The notes under the pieces: generated by a model
The model's database searches: none
What the model saw: only the letters and a program-made list of their open reading frames with translations
Told to the model about the DNA's origin: nothing
Made by a program: the position numbers and the translations under genes
Assembly (NCBI RefSeq): GCF_035685805.1
Contig: NZ_DASSAB010000057.1
Span: 14,119-78,118, forward strand
DNA: 64,000 nt
Direction of reading: 5' to 3'
DNA from: Dyella_A sp035685805
Lineage (GTDB): Bacteria > Pseudomonadota > Gammaproteobacteria > Xanthomonadales > Rhodanobacteraceae
In this document: positions 49,388 through 58,312 of the stretch, piece by piece
Position numbering within the stretch: position 1 is the first letter of the stretch
How the letters are laid out: every line of letters begins with the position of its first letter

Positions 49388-50782
49388 TCAACTTTTCTTG
49401 GTGTAGGTGGCTTCGAGCTGCGCCAGCGCCCCGGTCAGGTAGCTGCTGGTGTTGTTCAGCCGCGACATCAGCGTGTCCAGCGCCGCGTACTGGTCGCGCA
49501 GCTGCTGCTCGTACACGCTCAGGCGGGCATCGAGCTGGCTCTGCTGCGTGTTGAGGCGGCTCAGGCTGGCGGTGAGGCTCTGCTGGCGGGTGCCGATGAT
49601 CCCGCCCGAGGCGGTGAAGCTGTCCAGTGCGGAGTTCAGCCGCTTGGCGTAGCCGCCCGGGCCGGCGAACAGGTCCTGCACACCGGAGGGGTTGCTCTGC
49701 AGCGTGGCAGCGAGCTTGGCGCTGTCCAGAGCGAGCGTGCCGTCCGCGCTGCGGGTGATCCCCAGCGACGCCAGTGAGCCGATGCTGTTGCCCGCCACCT
49801 TGCTGCCGAGCAGCGAGGAGATCTGCCGCTGCACCGAACCGAGCGTGGTGTCGCCCAGCAGGATGCCCGCCTGGCCGGAGTCCTTGTCGTAGCTGGACAG
49901 CGTGCCGACGGTCTTGACGTAACTGTTGTAGGCGTCGACGAACCCCTGCACCGCCTTGCTGGCGACGCTGGTGTCGCGGGTCACCGTGAGCGTGGTGCTT
50001 CCCGGCGCGGACAGGTTGAGGGTGACGCCGTCGATGGCGCCGCTGACACTGTTGCTGGCGCTGGTGATATCGATGCCATCGAGCGAGATCAGCGCGTCCT
50101 TCGCCTCGTTGGCGCCGCTGGTGTTCAACTTGGTCGCCAGCGCTGCCAGGCCGCTGCTGCTGCCGCCGTCCGTGCTCACGCTGAAGCCGTTGGCCACGCC
50201 GGTCTGGCTGGAGCTGAGCAGCAGCTGGGCGCCGCTGGCGCCATTGACCACGGTGGCGGTGACCCCGTGGTTGTCCGAGGCGCCGTTGATCTTGGCGGCG
50301 ATGTCCGCGACGGTGTCGGTCGCTCCGATGGCGAGGGTGCTGCTCTTGGCACCCACGCTCAGCGTGAGGTTGCCGGCGCCGATCGCCGCGGTCTTGGCGT
50401 AGGCGTCGCTGCTGCGCTTCTGTGCTGCCGCCAGGTTGCTGACCACCAGCGAGTAGTTGCCAGGCTGGGCGCTGGCAAGCGTGGCAGTGCTGCCGATGGT
50501 GCTGTCGGCCAGCGTGGCGCCGAAGCTGGCGAACGTGCTGGTGGTGGTGAGCTTGGTCAGGGAAGACTGCAGCGAACTCAGTGCCGAGCTCAGCGAGGCC
50601 AGACCGGTGAGCGTTGCGTTGGTCTGGGTGGCCTTGCTGGTGATCTGCGCTTGCGGGCCGGCCTTTTTCGCGTTGACCAGCGCGGTGACAATGCTGTCCA
50701 CGTCCAGGCCGGAGCCGACACCCGCCGAGCTGAGCACGCCGCTGCCTGCACTGCCTGAGGTGTTGACGCTGTTGATGGCCAT
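49388..50782 (-). CDS. fliD: Flagellar cap protein FliD
   Basis: A 464-residue filament cap. The N-terminal domain has SAGVGSGLDVDSIVTALVNA, the middle shows repeated Ser/Thr/Ala-rich beta domains, and the C-terminal helix SRLNTQQSQLDARLSVYEQQ precedes FNALDTLMSRLN-like sequence. Length is typical. Two promoters precede it: a sigma-54 element about 55 nt and a sigma-28 element about 170 nt upstream. First gene of fliD-fliS-fliT-pilZ. Confidence 0.95.
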   Translation of the reverse strand: MAINSVNTSGSAGSGVLSSAGVGSGLDVDSIVTALVNAKKAGPQAQITSKATQTNATLTGLASLSSALSSLQSSLTKLTTTSTFASFGATLADSTIGSTATLASAQPGNYSLVVSNLAAAQKRSSDAYAKTAAIGAGNLTLSVGAKSSTLAIGATDTVADIAAKINGASDNHGVTATVVNGASGAQLLLSSSQTGVANGFSVSTDGGSSSGLAALATKLNTSGANEAKDALISLDGIDITSASNSVSGAIDGVTLNLSAPGSTTLTVTRDTSVASKAVQGFVDAYNSYVKTVGTLSSYDKDSGQAGILLGDTTLGSVQRQISSLLGSKVAGNSIGSLASLGITRSADGTLALDSAKLAATLQSNPSGVQDLFAGPGGYAKRLNSALDSFTASGGIIGTRQQSLTASLSRLNTQQSQLDARLSVYEQQLRDQYAALDTLMSRLNNTSSYLTGALAQLEATYTKKS

Positions 50783-50834
50783 GCCGACTCCCGTGGATTT
50801 TCTGACGCGCAGACAAGGTAACGAAGGACCGTAA

Positions 50835-50849
50835 GCAAGAACTTCGCCA
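50835..50849 (-). promoter_or_regulatory. fliD: Sigma-54 promoter of fliD
   Basis: On the minus strand TGGCGA-AGTTC-TTGC, two mismatches to TGGCAC-N5-TTGC but correct GG-N10-GC spacing, 53 nt before the fliD ATG. Confidence 0.65.
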
Positions 50850-50949
50850 GCAAGTGCCCGGCGACGTGAAGCAAGCGCGGCACCTGTCCACCCGGCCCAA
50901 CGGCGCCGGTGGGGCGCCTGGCCATGAGCGAGTCTTCCGCGTCAGAAAT

Positions 50950-50976
50950 CTATCGGCCGCCGGCGCATTTACTTGA
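50950..50976 (-). promoter_or_regulatory. fliD: Sigma-28 (FliA) promoter of fliD
   Basis: On the minus strand TCAA-N15-GCCGATAG, essentially the same as the motAB promoter, about 170 nt upstream of the fliD ATG. With the sigma-54 element it would give fliD expression at two assembly stages. Confidence 0.75.
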
Positions 50977-51055
50977 AGCCGTGACGTTGCGGTCGGCTGC
51001 TCCCGTGATCCGCGGACGCGCCCGAGCCCGCCCGCGACGGATCGAGGCCACGGAG

Positions 51056-51087
51056 AAAAAAAAGCGGCATCGATTGCTCGATGCCGC
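51056..51087 (-). terminator. Intrinsic terminator of fliC
   Basis: A perfect 10-bp stem GCGGCATCGA / TCGATGCCGC with a 4-nt loop, followed on the minus strand by eight T residues, about 60 nt beyond the fliC stop. Confidence 0.93.
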
Positions 51088-51146
51088 CGTGAGGCCCGCC
51101 GATCTTGCCGGCGCCCCGCCACGAGGGCAGGCGCCGGTGCGACCTG

Positions 51147-52589
51147 TTACTGCAGGAGCTTGAGCACCTGCTGCGGGTTGGAGTTGGCCTGCGACAGCAC
51201 CGAGATACCGGCCTGCTGAAGCACCTGCGCCTTGCTCAGGCTGGCCGTCTCGGCCGCGAAGTCGGCGTCCTGGATGGTCGACTGCGAGGCCTTCAGGTTG
51301 GTCGACTGCGAGCTCAGGGTGGAGATCGTCGACTGGAAGCGGTTCTGCACCGCACCCAGCTGGGCAGCGAAGTCGGCCACCGAGCTCAGCGCCACGTCGA
51401 TGCGCGAGATGAGATCGTTGGCGCCATCCACCGTGCCCACCGAACCACCGGCCAGCGAGCCGCCGACGGCTGCCGCGGTGCCCGCGGTGTACGTGGCCGA
51501 TGCATTCACGTCCGTGGCGTTCGCGCCGACGATGTTGCCGCCGGTGTCAGCGATGGTCAGGGCGCTGTTGGAGTAGAAGTTCACGCCCTTGCCATCGGCA
51601 CTTACCGCGGCGCTGACGCCGTCGATGCCGGCCGCATTGATTGCATCGGACACGTCCTGCAGGCTCTTGGCGCCGGTCAGGTCGACCGCGGTGCCGTTGA
51701 TCGTCAGACCCTCCGTGGAGAGATCCGGAGCAGCGAGCGTGGCGCTGACCGCGGTGGCGACGCCAGTGGAGGTGCCGGTGCCGCTGGCCGCCACGGTCGC
51801 GATACCCAGCGCATTGGCGCCGGCGATGGTCACCGCGTCGGTGCTGTCGGCGCTGTTGTCGATCGTGATCTCGTTGCCGCTGGCGGTGAAGGTGGCGCCC
51901 GTGCCGGTACCGCTGGCGGTGTAGGCGGCGGTCAGCGCGGTGGCCAGGTCGGCGGCCGTGCTGAAGGTGCCGGTGACGTCGGTGCCGTTGACCGACAGGT
52001 CACCGGCAGCGAGCGTGACGCCAGTACCCGATGCAAACGCGGCGCTGATGTCACCGGTCTTGACCTCGGCCACCTGGCCCAGGTCGCTGGTCTTGACGCT
52101 CTGGCCCAGGCTCACCGAGACGGTCTGGCCAACGTTGGCGCCGATCTGGAAGCTCTGCGACTGCAGCGAACCGTCCAGCACGCGCTTGCCGTTGAAGGTG
52201 GTCTGGTTGGCGATGCGGGTGACTTCCGCCAGGCGCTGCTGCACTTCGTTGTCGATGGTCTTGCGGTCGGCGTCGCTGTAGGTGCCGTTGGCGGACTGCG
52301 CGGCCAAGTCGCGGATCGCCTGCAGGTTGGCGGTGACCTGATCCAGCGCCGAGCCGGTGGTCTGCGCCAGGTTGATCGCGTCCGAGGCGTTGGCGCTGGC
52401 CTGGGCCAGGCCGCCGATCTGCGTGGTGTAGCGCTGGGAGATGGCGAAGCCGGCGGCGTTGTCGGCCGCGCTGTTGATCTTCAGGCCCGAGGACAGACGC
52501 TGCGTGGCGGTGGCCAGCGCGCTCTGCGACTTGGACAGGTTGTTCTGCGTGTTCAGCGAGGAAACGTTGGTGTTGATGACCAGTGACAT
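51147..52589 (-). CDS. fliC: Flagellin FliC
   Basis: A 480-residue flagellin. D0/D1 regions are intact: N-terminal VINTNVSSLNTQNNLSKSQ and SGLKINSAADNAAGFAISQR, C-terminal DADFAAETASLSKAQVLQQ ending VLKLLQ. The central variable D2/D3 part (about 190-390) is Ala/Thr/Gly-rich with repeated short blocks. AGGAGA lies upstream of ATG 52589. Single flagellin gene in the window, transcribed alone: sigma-28 promoter before it, strong terminator after it. Confidence 0.96.
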   Translation of the reverse strand: MSLVINTNVSSLNTQNNLSKSQSALATATQRLSSGLKINSAADNAAGFAISQRYTTQIGGLAQASANASDAINLAQTTGSALDQVTANLQAIRDLAAQSANGTYSDADRKTIDNEVQQRLAEVTRIANQTTFNGKRVLDGSLQSQSFQIGANVGQTVSVSLGQSVKTSDLGQVAEVKTGDISAAFASGTGVTLAAGDLSVNGTDVTGTFSTAADLATALTAAYTASGTGTGATFTASGNEITIDNSADSTDAVTIAGANALGIATVAASGTGTSTGVATAVSATLAAPDLSTEGLTINGTAVDLTGAKSLQDVSDAINAAGIDGVSAAVSADGKGVNFYSNSALTIADTGGNIVGANATDVNASATYTAGTAAAVGGSLAGGSVGTVDGANDLISRIDVALSSVADFAAQLGAVQNRFQSTISTLSSQSTNLKASQSTIQDADFAAETASLSKAQVLQQAGISVLSQANSNPQQVLKLLQ

Positions 52590-52684
52590 TGGAATTTCTC
52601 CTGACGGAAACCGTTGAGCCGGATAGTGGGGCTTGTTGTATTCCCGGCGGGGTTCCGTGTGGGATGCCTTCCGCCTCAGGGACT

Positions 52685-52711
52685 GTTTCGTCACGAGCGA
52701 AAATTACTTGA
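52685..52711 (-). promoter_or_regulatory. fliC: Probable sigma-28 promoter of fliC
   Basis: On the minus strand TCAA-N15-GACGAAAC: correct -35 and spacing, -10 weaker than the motAB and fliD copies. It lies about 96 nt upstream of the ATG in an AT-rich patch. Confidence 0.5.
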
Positions 52712-52834
52712 GCACCAACACTTGATTTTTTTTCGAAGCGCGAGTCCGCCTGCTTCGACCGCCTGGAACGCACTGCGTATCGGCCGCGGCGGCGCGTGCT
52801 GTAGACCCACGTGTGGCGAGCCCGGAAACGCAAA

Positions 52835-52856
52835 CGCCGCGGACAGAGCCGCGGCG
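52835..52856 (-). terminator. Hairpin terminator after flgL
   Basis: An 8-bp perfect stem CGCCGCGG / CCGCGGCG with a 6-nt loop, 24 nt beyond the flgL stop, followed on the minus strand by only a short T stretch (TTTG). Likely end of the flg operon transcript. Confidence 0.6.
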
Positions 52857-52879
52857 TCCTGCCTTTGCGAGAGCGGGAG

Positions 52880-54103
52880 TTACTTGATGTAGTTGAACAG
52901 GCTCAGCGACTTCACCTGGGCGAACACCTGCTGCGACGCCTGCAGTGCGGTCGACTGGATCGACAGATTGCTTATGGCCGTATAGACGTCCACATCGCGT
53001 GTATCGGACAGCGTGCTCTTGTAGGTCACGCTGAGGTCTTCGTAAGCCGAGCGCTGTGCGGCGAGGGCATTGGTGCGCCCGCCGATATCCACTTCGGCCC
53101 GCGTCACCGCCGCCTGCGCCTGATCGAGCGACTCCAGCTGGCGGTTGAGCGTATTGGTCAGCTGCGCCGAGCTGCCGCCGGCCTGCAGCGCACCGATGAG
53201 GTTGTTGAACGTGGTGAACACGTCCTGCGACGCATCCGGCTGCACGCTGATGGAGTCACCGGCCTGCGGCACGCCTTCGAGATTCAGCGTGATGCCGTTG
53301 AAGCTGAGGCTGCCGCCGTCGGCGTAGCTGCCGACCACCGGGTTGCCGCCGCCGTCGAGCACCGGATTACCGCCGGCGTCCAGCGCGCTCCAGTTGCCGG
53401 CGCCGTCGAAGCTCACGGTGTAGCTGCCGTTCGCCGCCACGCCCGCCGCATAGGCGACCGGATCGGACACGGTGTTCTCGCCCACCACCACGCCACCGGC
53501 GTTGGCAGGACTGGCGCTGGCCGCAAAGCGACCATTGCCGGCGGCGAGATCAATGAAGATGCTGCTGCCGGAATTGCCCGTGGATACGGTGAGCCCGGCA
53601 CCGATGGCCGCCCGCGGCTGTCCGCTGTTGCCGCCGTAGCTGACGCTGCCGTCCGGATTCTTCACGAACGGCACCGCGGTGCTGCTGGTGCCGGCGAACA
53701 GCGCCTGGCCGGTGGCATCGGTGGTGTTGGCCTGCTGCACCAGCTGATCGCGAAGCTGGGTGAGCTGGGTGGCGATCGCCTGGCGGTCGCTGTCGGCCAG
53801 TGAGCCGTTGAGCGCCTGCAGGGTGAGGTCGCGCGCGCTGTTGTAGAGATCGTTCACCGAGTTGAGCGTGGACTGCGCCGTGTCGAGCCGCGTGGCCGCC
53901 GCGTCGATGTTGGCGGTGTACTGCGTGTTCGCCGCGAGAACGTGGTTGAGGCTGACCACGCGCCCGGCGCCAGCCGGATCGTCCGAGGCGACGTTGATGC
54001 GTTTGCCAGTGCTCACCTGGTTCTGCGTCGCCGCCAGCGTGCTCTGCTGGTTGATCATCGTGCCCAGCGACTGCTGGTACATCCAGCTGGTGGAAAGGCG
54101 CAT
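52880..54103 (-). CDS. flgL: Hook-filament junction protein FlgL
   Basis: A 407-residue junction protein (HAP3). Flagellin-like ends: MRLSTSWMYQQSLGTMINQQ and the C-terminal SNLSIQSTALQASQQVFAQV. The middle Gly/Asn/Ser-rich part forms the exposed domain. Length is typical. It lies 5 nt after flgK and ends the flg operon before a hairpin terminator. Confidence 0.95.
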   Translation of the reverse strand: MRLSTSWMYQQSLGTMINQQSTLAATQNQVSTGKRINVASDDPAGAGRVVSLNHVLAANTQYTANIDAAATRLDTAQSTLNSVNDLYNSARDLTLQALNGSLADSDRQAIATQLTQLRDQLVQQANTTDATGQALFAGTSSTAVPFVKNPDGSVSYGGNSGQPRAAIGAGLTVSTGNSGSSIFIDLAAGNGRFAASASPANAGGVVVGENTVSDPVAYAAGVAANGSYTVSFDGAGNWSALDAGGNPVLDGGGNPVVGSYADGGSLSFNGITLNLEGVPQAGDSISVQPDASQDVFTTFNNLIGALQAGGSSAQLTNTLNRQLESLDQAQAAVTRAEVDIGGRTNALAAQRSAYEDLSVTYKSTLSDTRDVDVYTAISNLSIQSTALQASQQVFAQVKSLSLFNYIK

Positions 54104-54108
54104 GGCGG

Positions 54109-55986
54109 TTACCTCTGCACGGCAGCGAGCAGGCTGCTGAAGATGGACTGGGAGGTGGAGATGATCTGCGCCGACGCCTGGTAGGCCTGCTGGTAGCGCA
54201 CCAGGTTGGCCGCTTCCTCGTCCAGGTTCACACCCGACACCGCCTGCTGTGCCGACATCGCCTGGTTGTACAGGCTGGTCTGCGTGGTCAGGTTGCTGCC
54301 GGCCTGCGCGCCGGCGTTGCCGATCTGCGTGGTGAGCAGGGTGTAGTTGTCGATCACCGAGGTGTTGCCGCCGTCTAGCACGCCGGCGTCGGCGAGACGG
54401 CCCAGCGCCAGCGCGTTGGCGTTGTCGTTGAGGCCATTGCTGTTGGCGCCGATGGCGAAACTGTCACCGGCCCCGGGCGTGCCGGAAAGGGTGAGGCTCC
54501 AGCCATTGGCCGACAGCGTCTGCCCTGCCGCGTACGCGCCACTGCCGATGACGGTGCCGCCGGCATCGGTAATGGCGTAAGTGCCGGCGGTGGGGAAACT
54601 CACCGTCGCACCGTCCAGCAACGCCGGGTTCGCCGCATCGGTGACAGCCAGCGTCGCAACCGCGGCAGTGCCGCTGTTGCCGCTGGTGGCCGACCCTTGC
54701 AGCGCGGCGGCCGCGGCGATGCCGGACGGATCGGTCAGGCTCACCGCCAGGCTGCTGGCGGCGTTGCGGGTGGGCTGGATGCGGAAGCTGTCGCCGGCCT
54801 GCGCGCCAGCGCCGACCGTGAGCGTGAGCCCGGCGCCGCTGAGGCTGCCATCGGGATTGGTGGTGAGCGGCACGGCCTGCCCGGCGCGGGTGGCCAGGCT
54901 CCAGGCGCTGCCGTCGTAGCGCAGCGTGTAGTCGGACGTGGTCAGCGCCGAGGTGTCGCCAATGGCCGCCGACACGGTCGCCGAGCCGGTGTTGCGGCTG
55001 TCCGGCAGCGCCTGCGGCGCGGGCAGCGAGAAGATCGGCGCGCCGAGCTGGCCATTGAGATCGAGCCCCTTGGCCTGCTGCGCATTGACGCTGTTGGCCA
55101 GGGCGATGGCCGCCTGGCCGAGCCGGTTCTGCGCCGGGTCGAGCACGTTGCTGCGGTAGTCGAGCAGCGCGCCGAGCTGGCCGCCGCCGAGACGACTGGT
55201 GATGTCGGTACCGGCGGCGTCCACCACGTTGACGCGCCCGGTGTCGTAGGGATCGTTGCTGGTCGCCAGCTTGAACGTGTTGCTGCCGCTGACCAGGCTC
55301 TGGCCGCTGGTGCTGTAGACGCTGAGGGTGCCATCGGACTCGCTCACGGCAGTCACGCCGAGATAGCCCGACAGCGTGTTGACCAGCGCATCGCGCTGAT
55401 CGAGCAGCGCGTTCGGCGTGCCGCTGCCAATGTTGTCGTGGATCCGGCGGTTGAGGTCGGCGATGTTGTCGAGCGTGGTGTTGACGCTCTTGACGGTGTT
55501 GGTGATCTGCCCGTTGATCTGCTTCTGCTGGCTGTCGAACTGCGCGCCGAGCGTGTTGAACACGGCCACCACGGTCGCGGCACCGCCGAGCAGCGCCTGC
55601 CGCCCGGAGCCGGAGTTCGGTGCATTGGCCACCGTGTCGAAGCCACCGTAGAAGCTGTCCAGCGCGCCCTGCAGGTCGCCGCTGGCGCTCAGCGCGCTGT
55701 TCAAGGTGGTGGTCAGTTCGTTGTAGGTGCTGGCGCGCGACAGGTTGGCGTTGCTGGTCCACACCGCGCCGGTGAGATAGCTCGAATACGCCCGCTCCAC
55801 CGCCACCACGTCGACGCCGCCACCAATGGTGTAGCGCGGCGAACTCGGCGCCACCCGCTCGACCTGGCGCACCACCTCGCGGCTGTAGCCGTCGGTGCCG
55901 GCGTTGGAGATGTTGTTGCCGACGGTGTTGAGCGCCACCTGCGCCGCATTGAGCGCGGAGATGCCGGTGCTGAGCAGGTTAGCCAT
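54109..55986 (-). CDS. flgK: Hook-associated protein FlgK
   Basis: A 625-residue HAP1 protein joining hook and filament. Canonical N-terminal rod-type motif LNTVGNNISNAGTDGYSREVV and C-terminal SGVNLDEEAANLVRYQQAYQ are present. AAGGA lies about 9 nt before ATG 55986. The middle contains Ala/Gly/Thr-rich beta repeats. A gap of about 90 nt separates it from flgJ, with a hairpin inside. Confidence 0.95.
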   Translation of the reverse strand: MANLLSTGISALNAAQVALNTVGNNISNAGTDGYSREVVRQVERVAPSSPRYTIGGGVDVVAVERAYSSYLTGAVWTSNANLSRASTYNELTTTLNSALSASGDLQGALDSFYGGFDTVANAPNSGSGRQALLGGAATVVAVFNTLGAQFDSQQKQINGQITNTVKSVNTTLDNIADLNRRIHDNIGSGTPNALLDQRDALVNTLSGYLGVTAVSESDGTLSVYSTSGQSLVSGSNTFKLATSNDPYDTGRVNVVDAAGTDITSRLGGGQLGALLDYRSNVLDPAQNRLGQAAIALANSVNAQQAKGLDLNGQLGAPIFSLPAPQALPDSRNTGSATVSAAIGDTSALTTSDYTLRYDGSAWSLATRAGQAVPLTTNPDGSLSGAGLTLTVGAGAQAGDSFRIQPTRNAASSLAVSLTDPSGIAAAAALQGSATSGNSGTAAVATLAVTDAANPALLDGATVSFPTAGTYAITDAGGTVIGSGAYAAGQTLSANGWSLTLSGTPGAGDSFAIGANSNGLNDNANALALGRLADAGVLDGGNTSVIDNYTLLTTQIGNAGAQAGSNLTTQTSLYNQAMSAQQAVSGVNLDEEAANLVRYQQAYQASAQIISTSQSIFSSLLAAVQR

Positions 55987-56028
55987 GGGTGGATCCTTGG
56001 CGCGTGATCGAACAGCCGCGCACGGCGA

Positions 56029-56049
56029 CCCGCCCCGCGAACGGGCGGG
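56029..56049. terminator. Hairpin between flgJ and flgK
   Basis: A 7-bp perfect stem CCCGCCC / GGGCGGG with a 7-nt loop and no T-run. It could damp read-through from flgJ into flgK or protect an mRNA end. Confidence 0.35.
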
Positions 56050-56079
56050 CAAAGCTCAGCATGCGGCGGATCGCGGTCG

Positions 56080-57039
56080 TCATTCGGAGGACATCGGCGT
56101 GGTGACGCCGTTCTTGAGCGCATCGAGCGCCTGGCGCATCGCCGGGCCGTTGGCGATGGCGGCGATCTTGTGGGCATACGCCGGGTCGGTGGCGTAGCCG
56201 CCCTGCACCAGCCCGCGCGCAAACCCGGCCACGTCGTCGCCCTTGCCCAGCGCCTGCGCATAACGGGGGTTGTCGCCGAGCAGCCGGGCATAGTCATCGA
56301 ATGACTGCGCGGGCGATTCGTAGGCGCGGAACGCGGCGCGCCTGCGCACCGGCACGCCGCCTTCCACCTCCAGCGTGGGTACGTTGACGCGGCCACCGTC
56401 CCAGCTGGAACCGGCCTTCATGCCGAACAGGTTGAAACTGGGCGTGCCGTCGCCGTGCTGCGGCATGTGCTTGCCCCACTGGGTTTCCAGCGCGGCCTGC
56501 GCCAGCACCGCGCGCACCGAGACGCCGAGTTTCTCCGCCGCCTTCTGCGCGAACGGCGCCATCTTGGTGACGAAGTCCACCGGATCGCCGGGAATGAAAT
56601 GCGACGCCGTCCTGGCCGCGGCGGAGCCGGCGGCGCGTGCCACCGAGCCGAGCCGCGACAGCCAGCCGTCCTCGCTGCCGTATTTTGCTGCGACGCCGTT
56701 GGCACCGGCCGGCGTGGGCGCATCCTTGCCGCCCAGCTGGCGCACCAGCATCTCGGCAATGCCCAGGCCGTGGCCCTGGTTGGACAGCGTCACCGCCAGC
56801 TGCTGGTCGGCCAGGCCCTGCCACGAATCGCTGGCCTGGCTGTCGAAGTTGGGGTCGCCGAAACTGGCGTCGCGCATCGACTTCAGCACCATCTGGGTGA
56901 AGATCGACTCGAACTGCTTGGCCACCACCGGCAACGCCGACTTGGCATCGGCCTGTGCGCTCTGGCGCAGGGCGCTGAAGCCGGACAGGTCGGTCCAGGT
57001 ATTGAGGTTCTGCGCTGCGCTGTCGATGCCGGCGGCCAT
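56080..57039 (-). CDS. flgJ: Flagellar rod cap and muramidase FlgJ
   Basis: A 319-residue two-domain protein. The N-terminal rod-cap domain (about 25-105) has ALPVVAKQFESIFTQMVLKSM. The C-terminal glucosaminidase-type domain (about 165-310) has catalytic Glu185 in AQAALETQWGK and FNLFGMKAG, so it can open peptidoglycan for rod growth. Starts 1 nt after the flgI stop. Confidence 0.95.
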   Translation of the reverse strand: MAAGIDSAAQNLNTWTDLSGFSALRQSAQADAKSALPVVAKQFESIFTQMVLKSMRDASFGDPNFDSQASDSWQGLADQQLAVTLSNQGHGLGIAEMLVRQLGGKDAPTPAGANGVAAKYGSEDGWLSRLGSVARAAGSAAARTASHFIPGDPVDFVTKMAPFAQKAAEKLGVSVRAVLAQAALETQWGKHMPQHGDGTPSFNLFGMKAGSSWDGGRVNVPTLEVEGGVPVRRRAAFRAYESPAQSFDDYARLLGDNPRYAQALGKGDDVAGFARGLVQGGYATDPAYAHKIAAIANGPAMRQALDALKNGVTTPMSSE

Positions 57040-57040
57040 G

Positions 57041-58312
57041 TCAGATCACCACCAGCTCCGCGTGCAGCGCACCGGCCTGCTTGAGCGCCTGCAGGATCGA
57101 GATCAGGTCGCTCGGACCGGCGCCGACCTGGTTCACCGCGCGCACGATCGTGTCCAGGCTCACGCCGGGACCGAACTTGAACATGTGCGCGCCCTCCTCG
57201 CTGATCTGCACGTCGCTGGACGGCACCACCGCGGTCTGGCCGCCGCTGAAGGGCGCCGGCTGGCTGACCAGCGCCTGCTCGCTGATGGTCACCTGGATCG
57301 AACCGTGCGCCACGGCCGCGGCGCTCACGCGCACGTCCGAGCCGATTACCACGGTGCCGGTGCGCGAGTTCACCACCACGCGGGCGGGGGCGTCGGCCGG
57401 GGTCACGTCGAGGTTCTGGATATCGCCCAGCCAAGACACCTTCTGCGACGGGTCCTGCGGGCTGCGCACGGCAATCGAGCCGCCGTCGAGCGCGTTGGCC
57501 GTACCGGCGCCGTAGGCGCCGTTGATCGCCTTGACCACGCGCGAGGCGGTGGTGAAGTCGGCCGTGTTGAGGTTGAGCACCAGGTCGCCACCGTTGCCGA
57601 ACGCCGACGGCACGCTGCGCTCGACCGACGCGCCGTTGGGAATGCGCCCGGAGTCGGAAATGTTCACCTGCACGCTGGAGCCGCTCTTGCCCTGCGCGCT
57701 GATGCCGCCGATCACCACGCTGCCCTGGGCGATCGCATAGGTATTGCCGTCGGCGCCTTTGAGCGGGGCCATCAGCAGCTGGCCGCCGCGCAGGCTCTTG
57801 GCGTTTCCGATCGAGGCCACGGTGACGTCGATCTGCTGGCCGGGCTTGGCGAACGGCGGCAGGTCGGCTGTGATCACCACGGCCGCGGCGTTCTTCAGCT
57901 GCGGACGCGCGCTGGCCGGCACCACGATGCCGAACTGCTGCAGCATGTTCTCCAGGCTCTGGGTGGTGAACGGCGCCTGCGTGGTCTGGTCGCCGGAGCC
58001 GTCCAGCCCCACCACCAGGCCATAGCCGATCAGCTGGTTGGAGCGCACGCCGCCGACCGAGGCGAGGTCGCGAATCTTGTCTGCATGGGCCGGCGCGGCC
58101 AGCGCCACGCACAGCATCACCAGCGCGCTGGTGCCGAAGCTGCGCCAGCGCAGCAGGGTGCGGCGGATCTCGCCGCGACGCAGCGTGTCGGCCGCGCGGT
58201 CGCCCGACACGCCGCCGAAAGCGGGCTCGTGGCTGCGGGTTTCATACGGTGCGTGCACGGTGGCGGGCACCGAATGGTTGCGCAGATGCCTCATCAGCCG
58301 ACGGGTCTTCAT
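57041..58312 (-). CDS. flgI: Flagellar P-ring protein FlgI
   Basis: A 423-residue periplasmic P-ring subunit. The mature part begins near ADKIRDLASVGGVRSNQLIG and carries GYGLVVGLDGSGDQT and the C-terminal LISILQALKQAGALHAELVVI, all standard. Odd point: about 60 residues, many basic, precede the hydrophobic signal core (ALVMLCVALAAPAHA), much longer than usual. Either the start is further inside (GTG at codon 35 is possible) or the N-terminus is genuinely extended. The ATG overlaps the flgH stop by 1 nt. Confidence 0.92.
   Translation of the reverse strand: MKTRRLMRHLRNHSVPATVHAPYETRSHEPAFGGVSGDRAADTLRRGEIRRTLLRWRSFGTSALVMLCVALAAPAHADKIRDLASVGGVRSNQLIGYGLVVGLDGSGDQTTQAPFTTQSLENMLQQFGIVVPASARPQLKNAAAVVITADLPPFAKPGQQIDVTVASIGNAKSLRGGQLLMAPLKGADGNTYAIAQGSVVIGGISAQGKSGSSVQVNISDSGRIPNGASVERSVPSAFGNGGDLVLNLNTADFTTASRVVKAINGAYGAGTANALDGGSIAVRSPQDPSQKVSWLGDIQNLDVTPADAPARVVVNSRTGTVVIGSDVRVSAAAVAHGSIQVTISEQALVSQPAPFSGGQTAVVPSSDVQISEEGAHMFKFGPGVSLDTIVRAVNQVGAGPSDLISILQALKQAGALHAELVVI

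Noticed and set aside
50871..50884. Second sigma-54-like element upstream of fliD
   Set aside because: GG-N10-GC spacing fits but the -24 half (AGGTGC) is poor compared with the element at 50835-50849.
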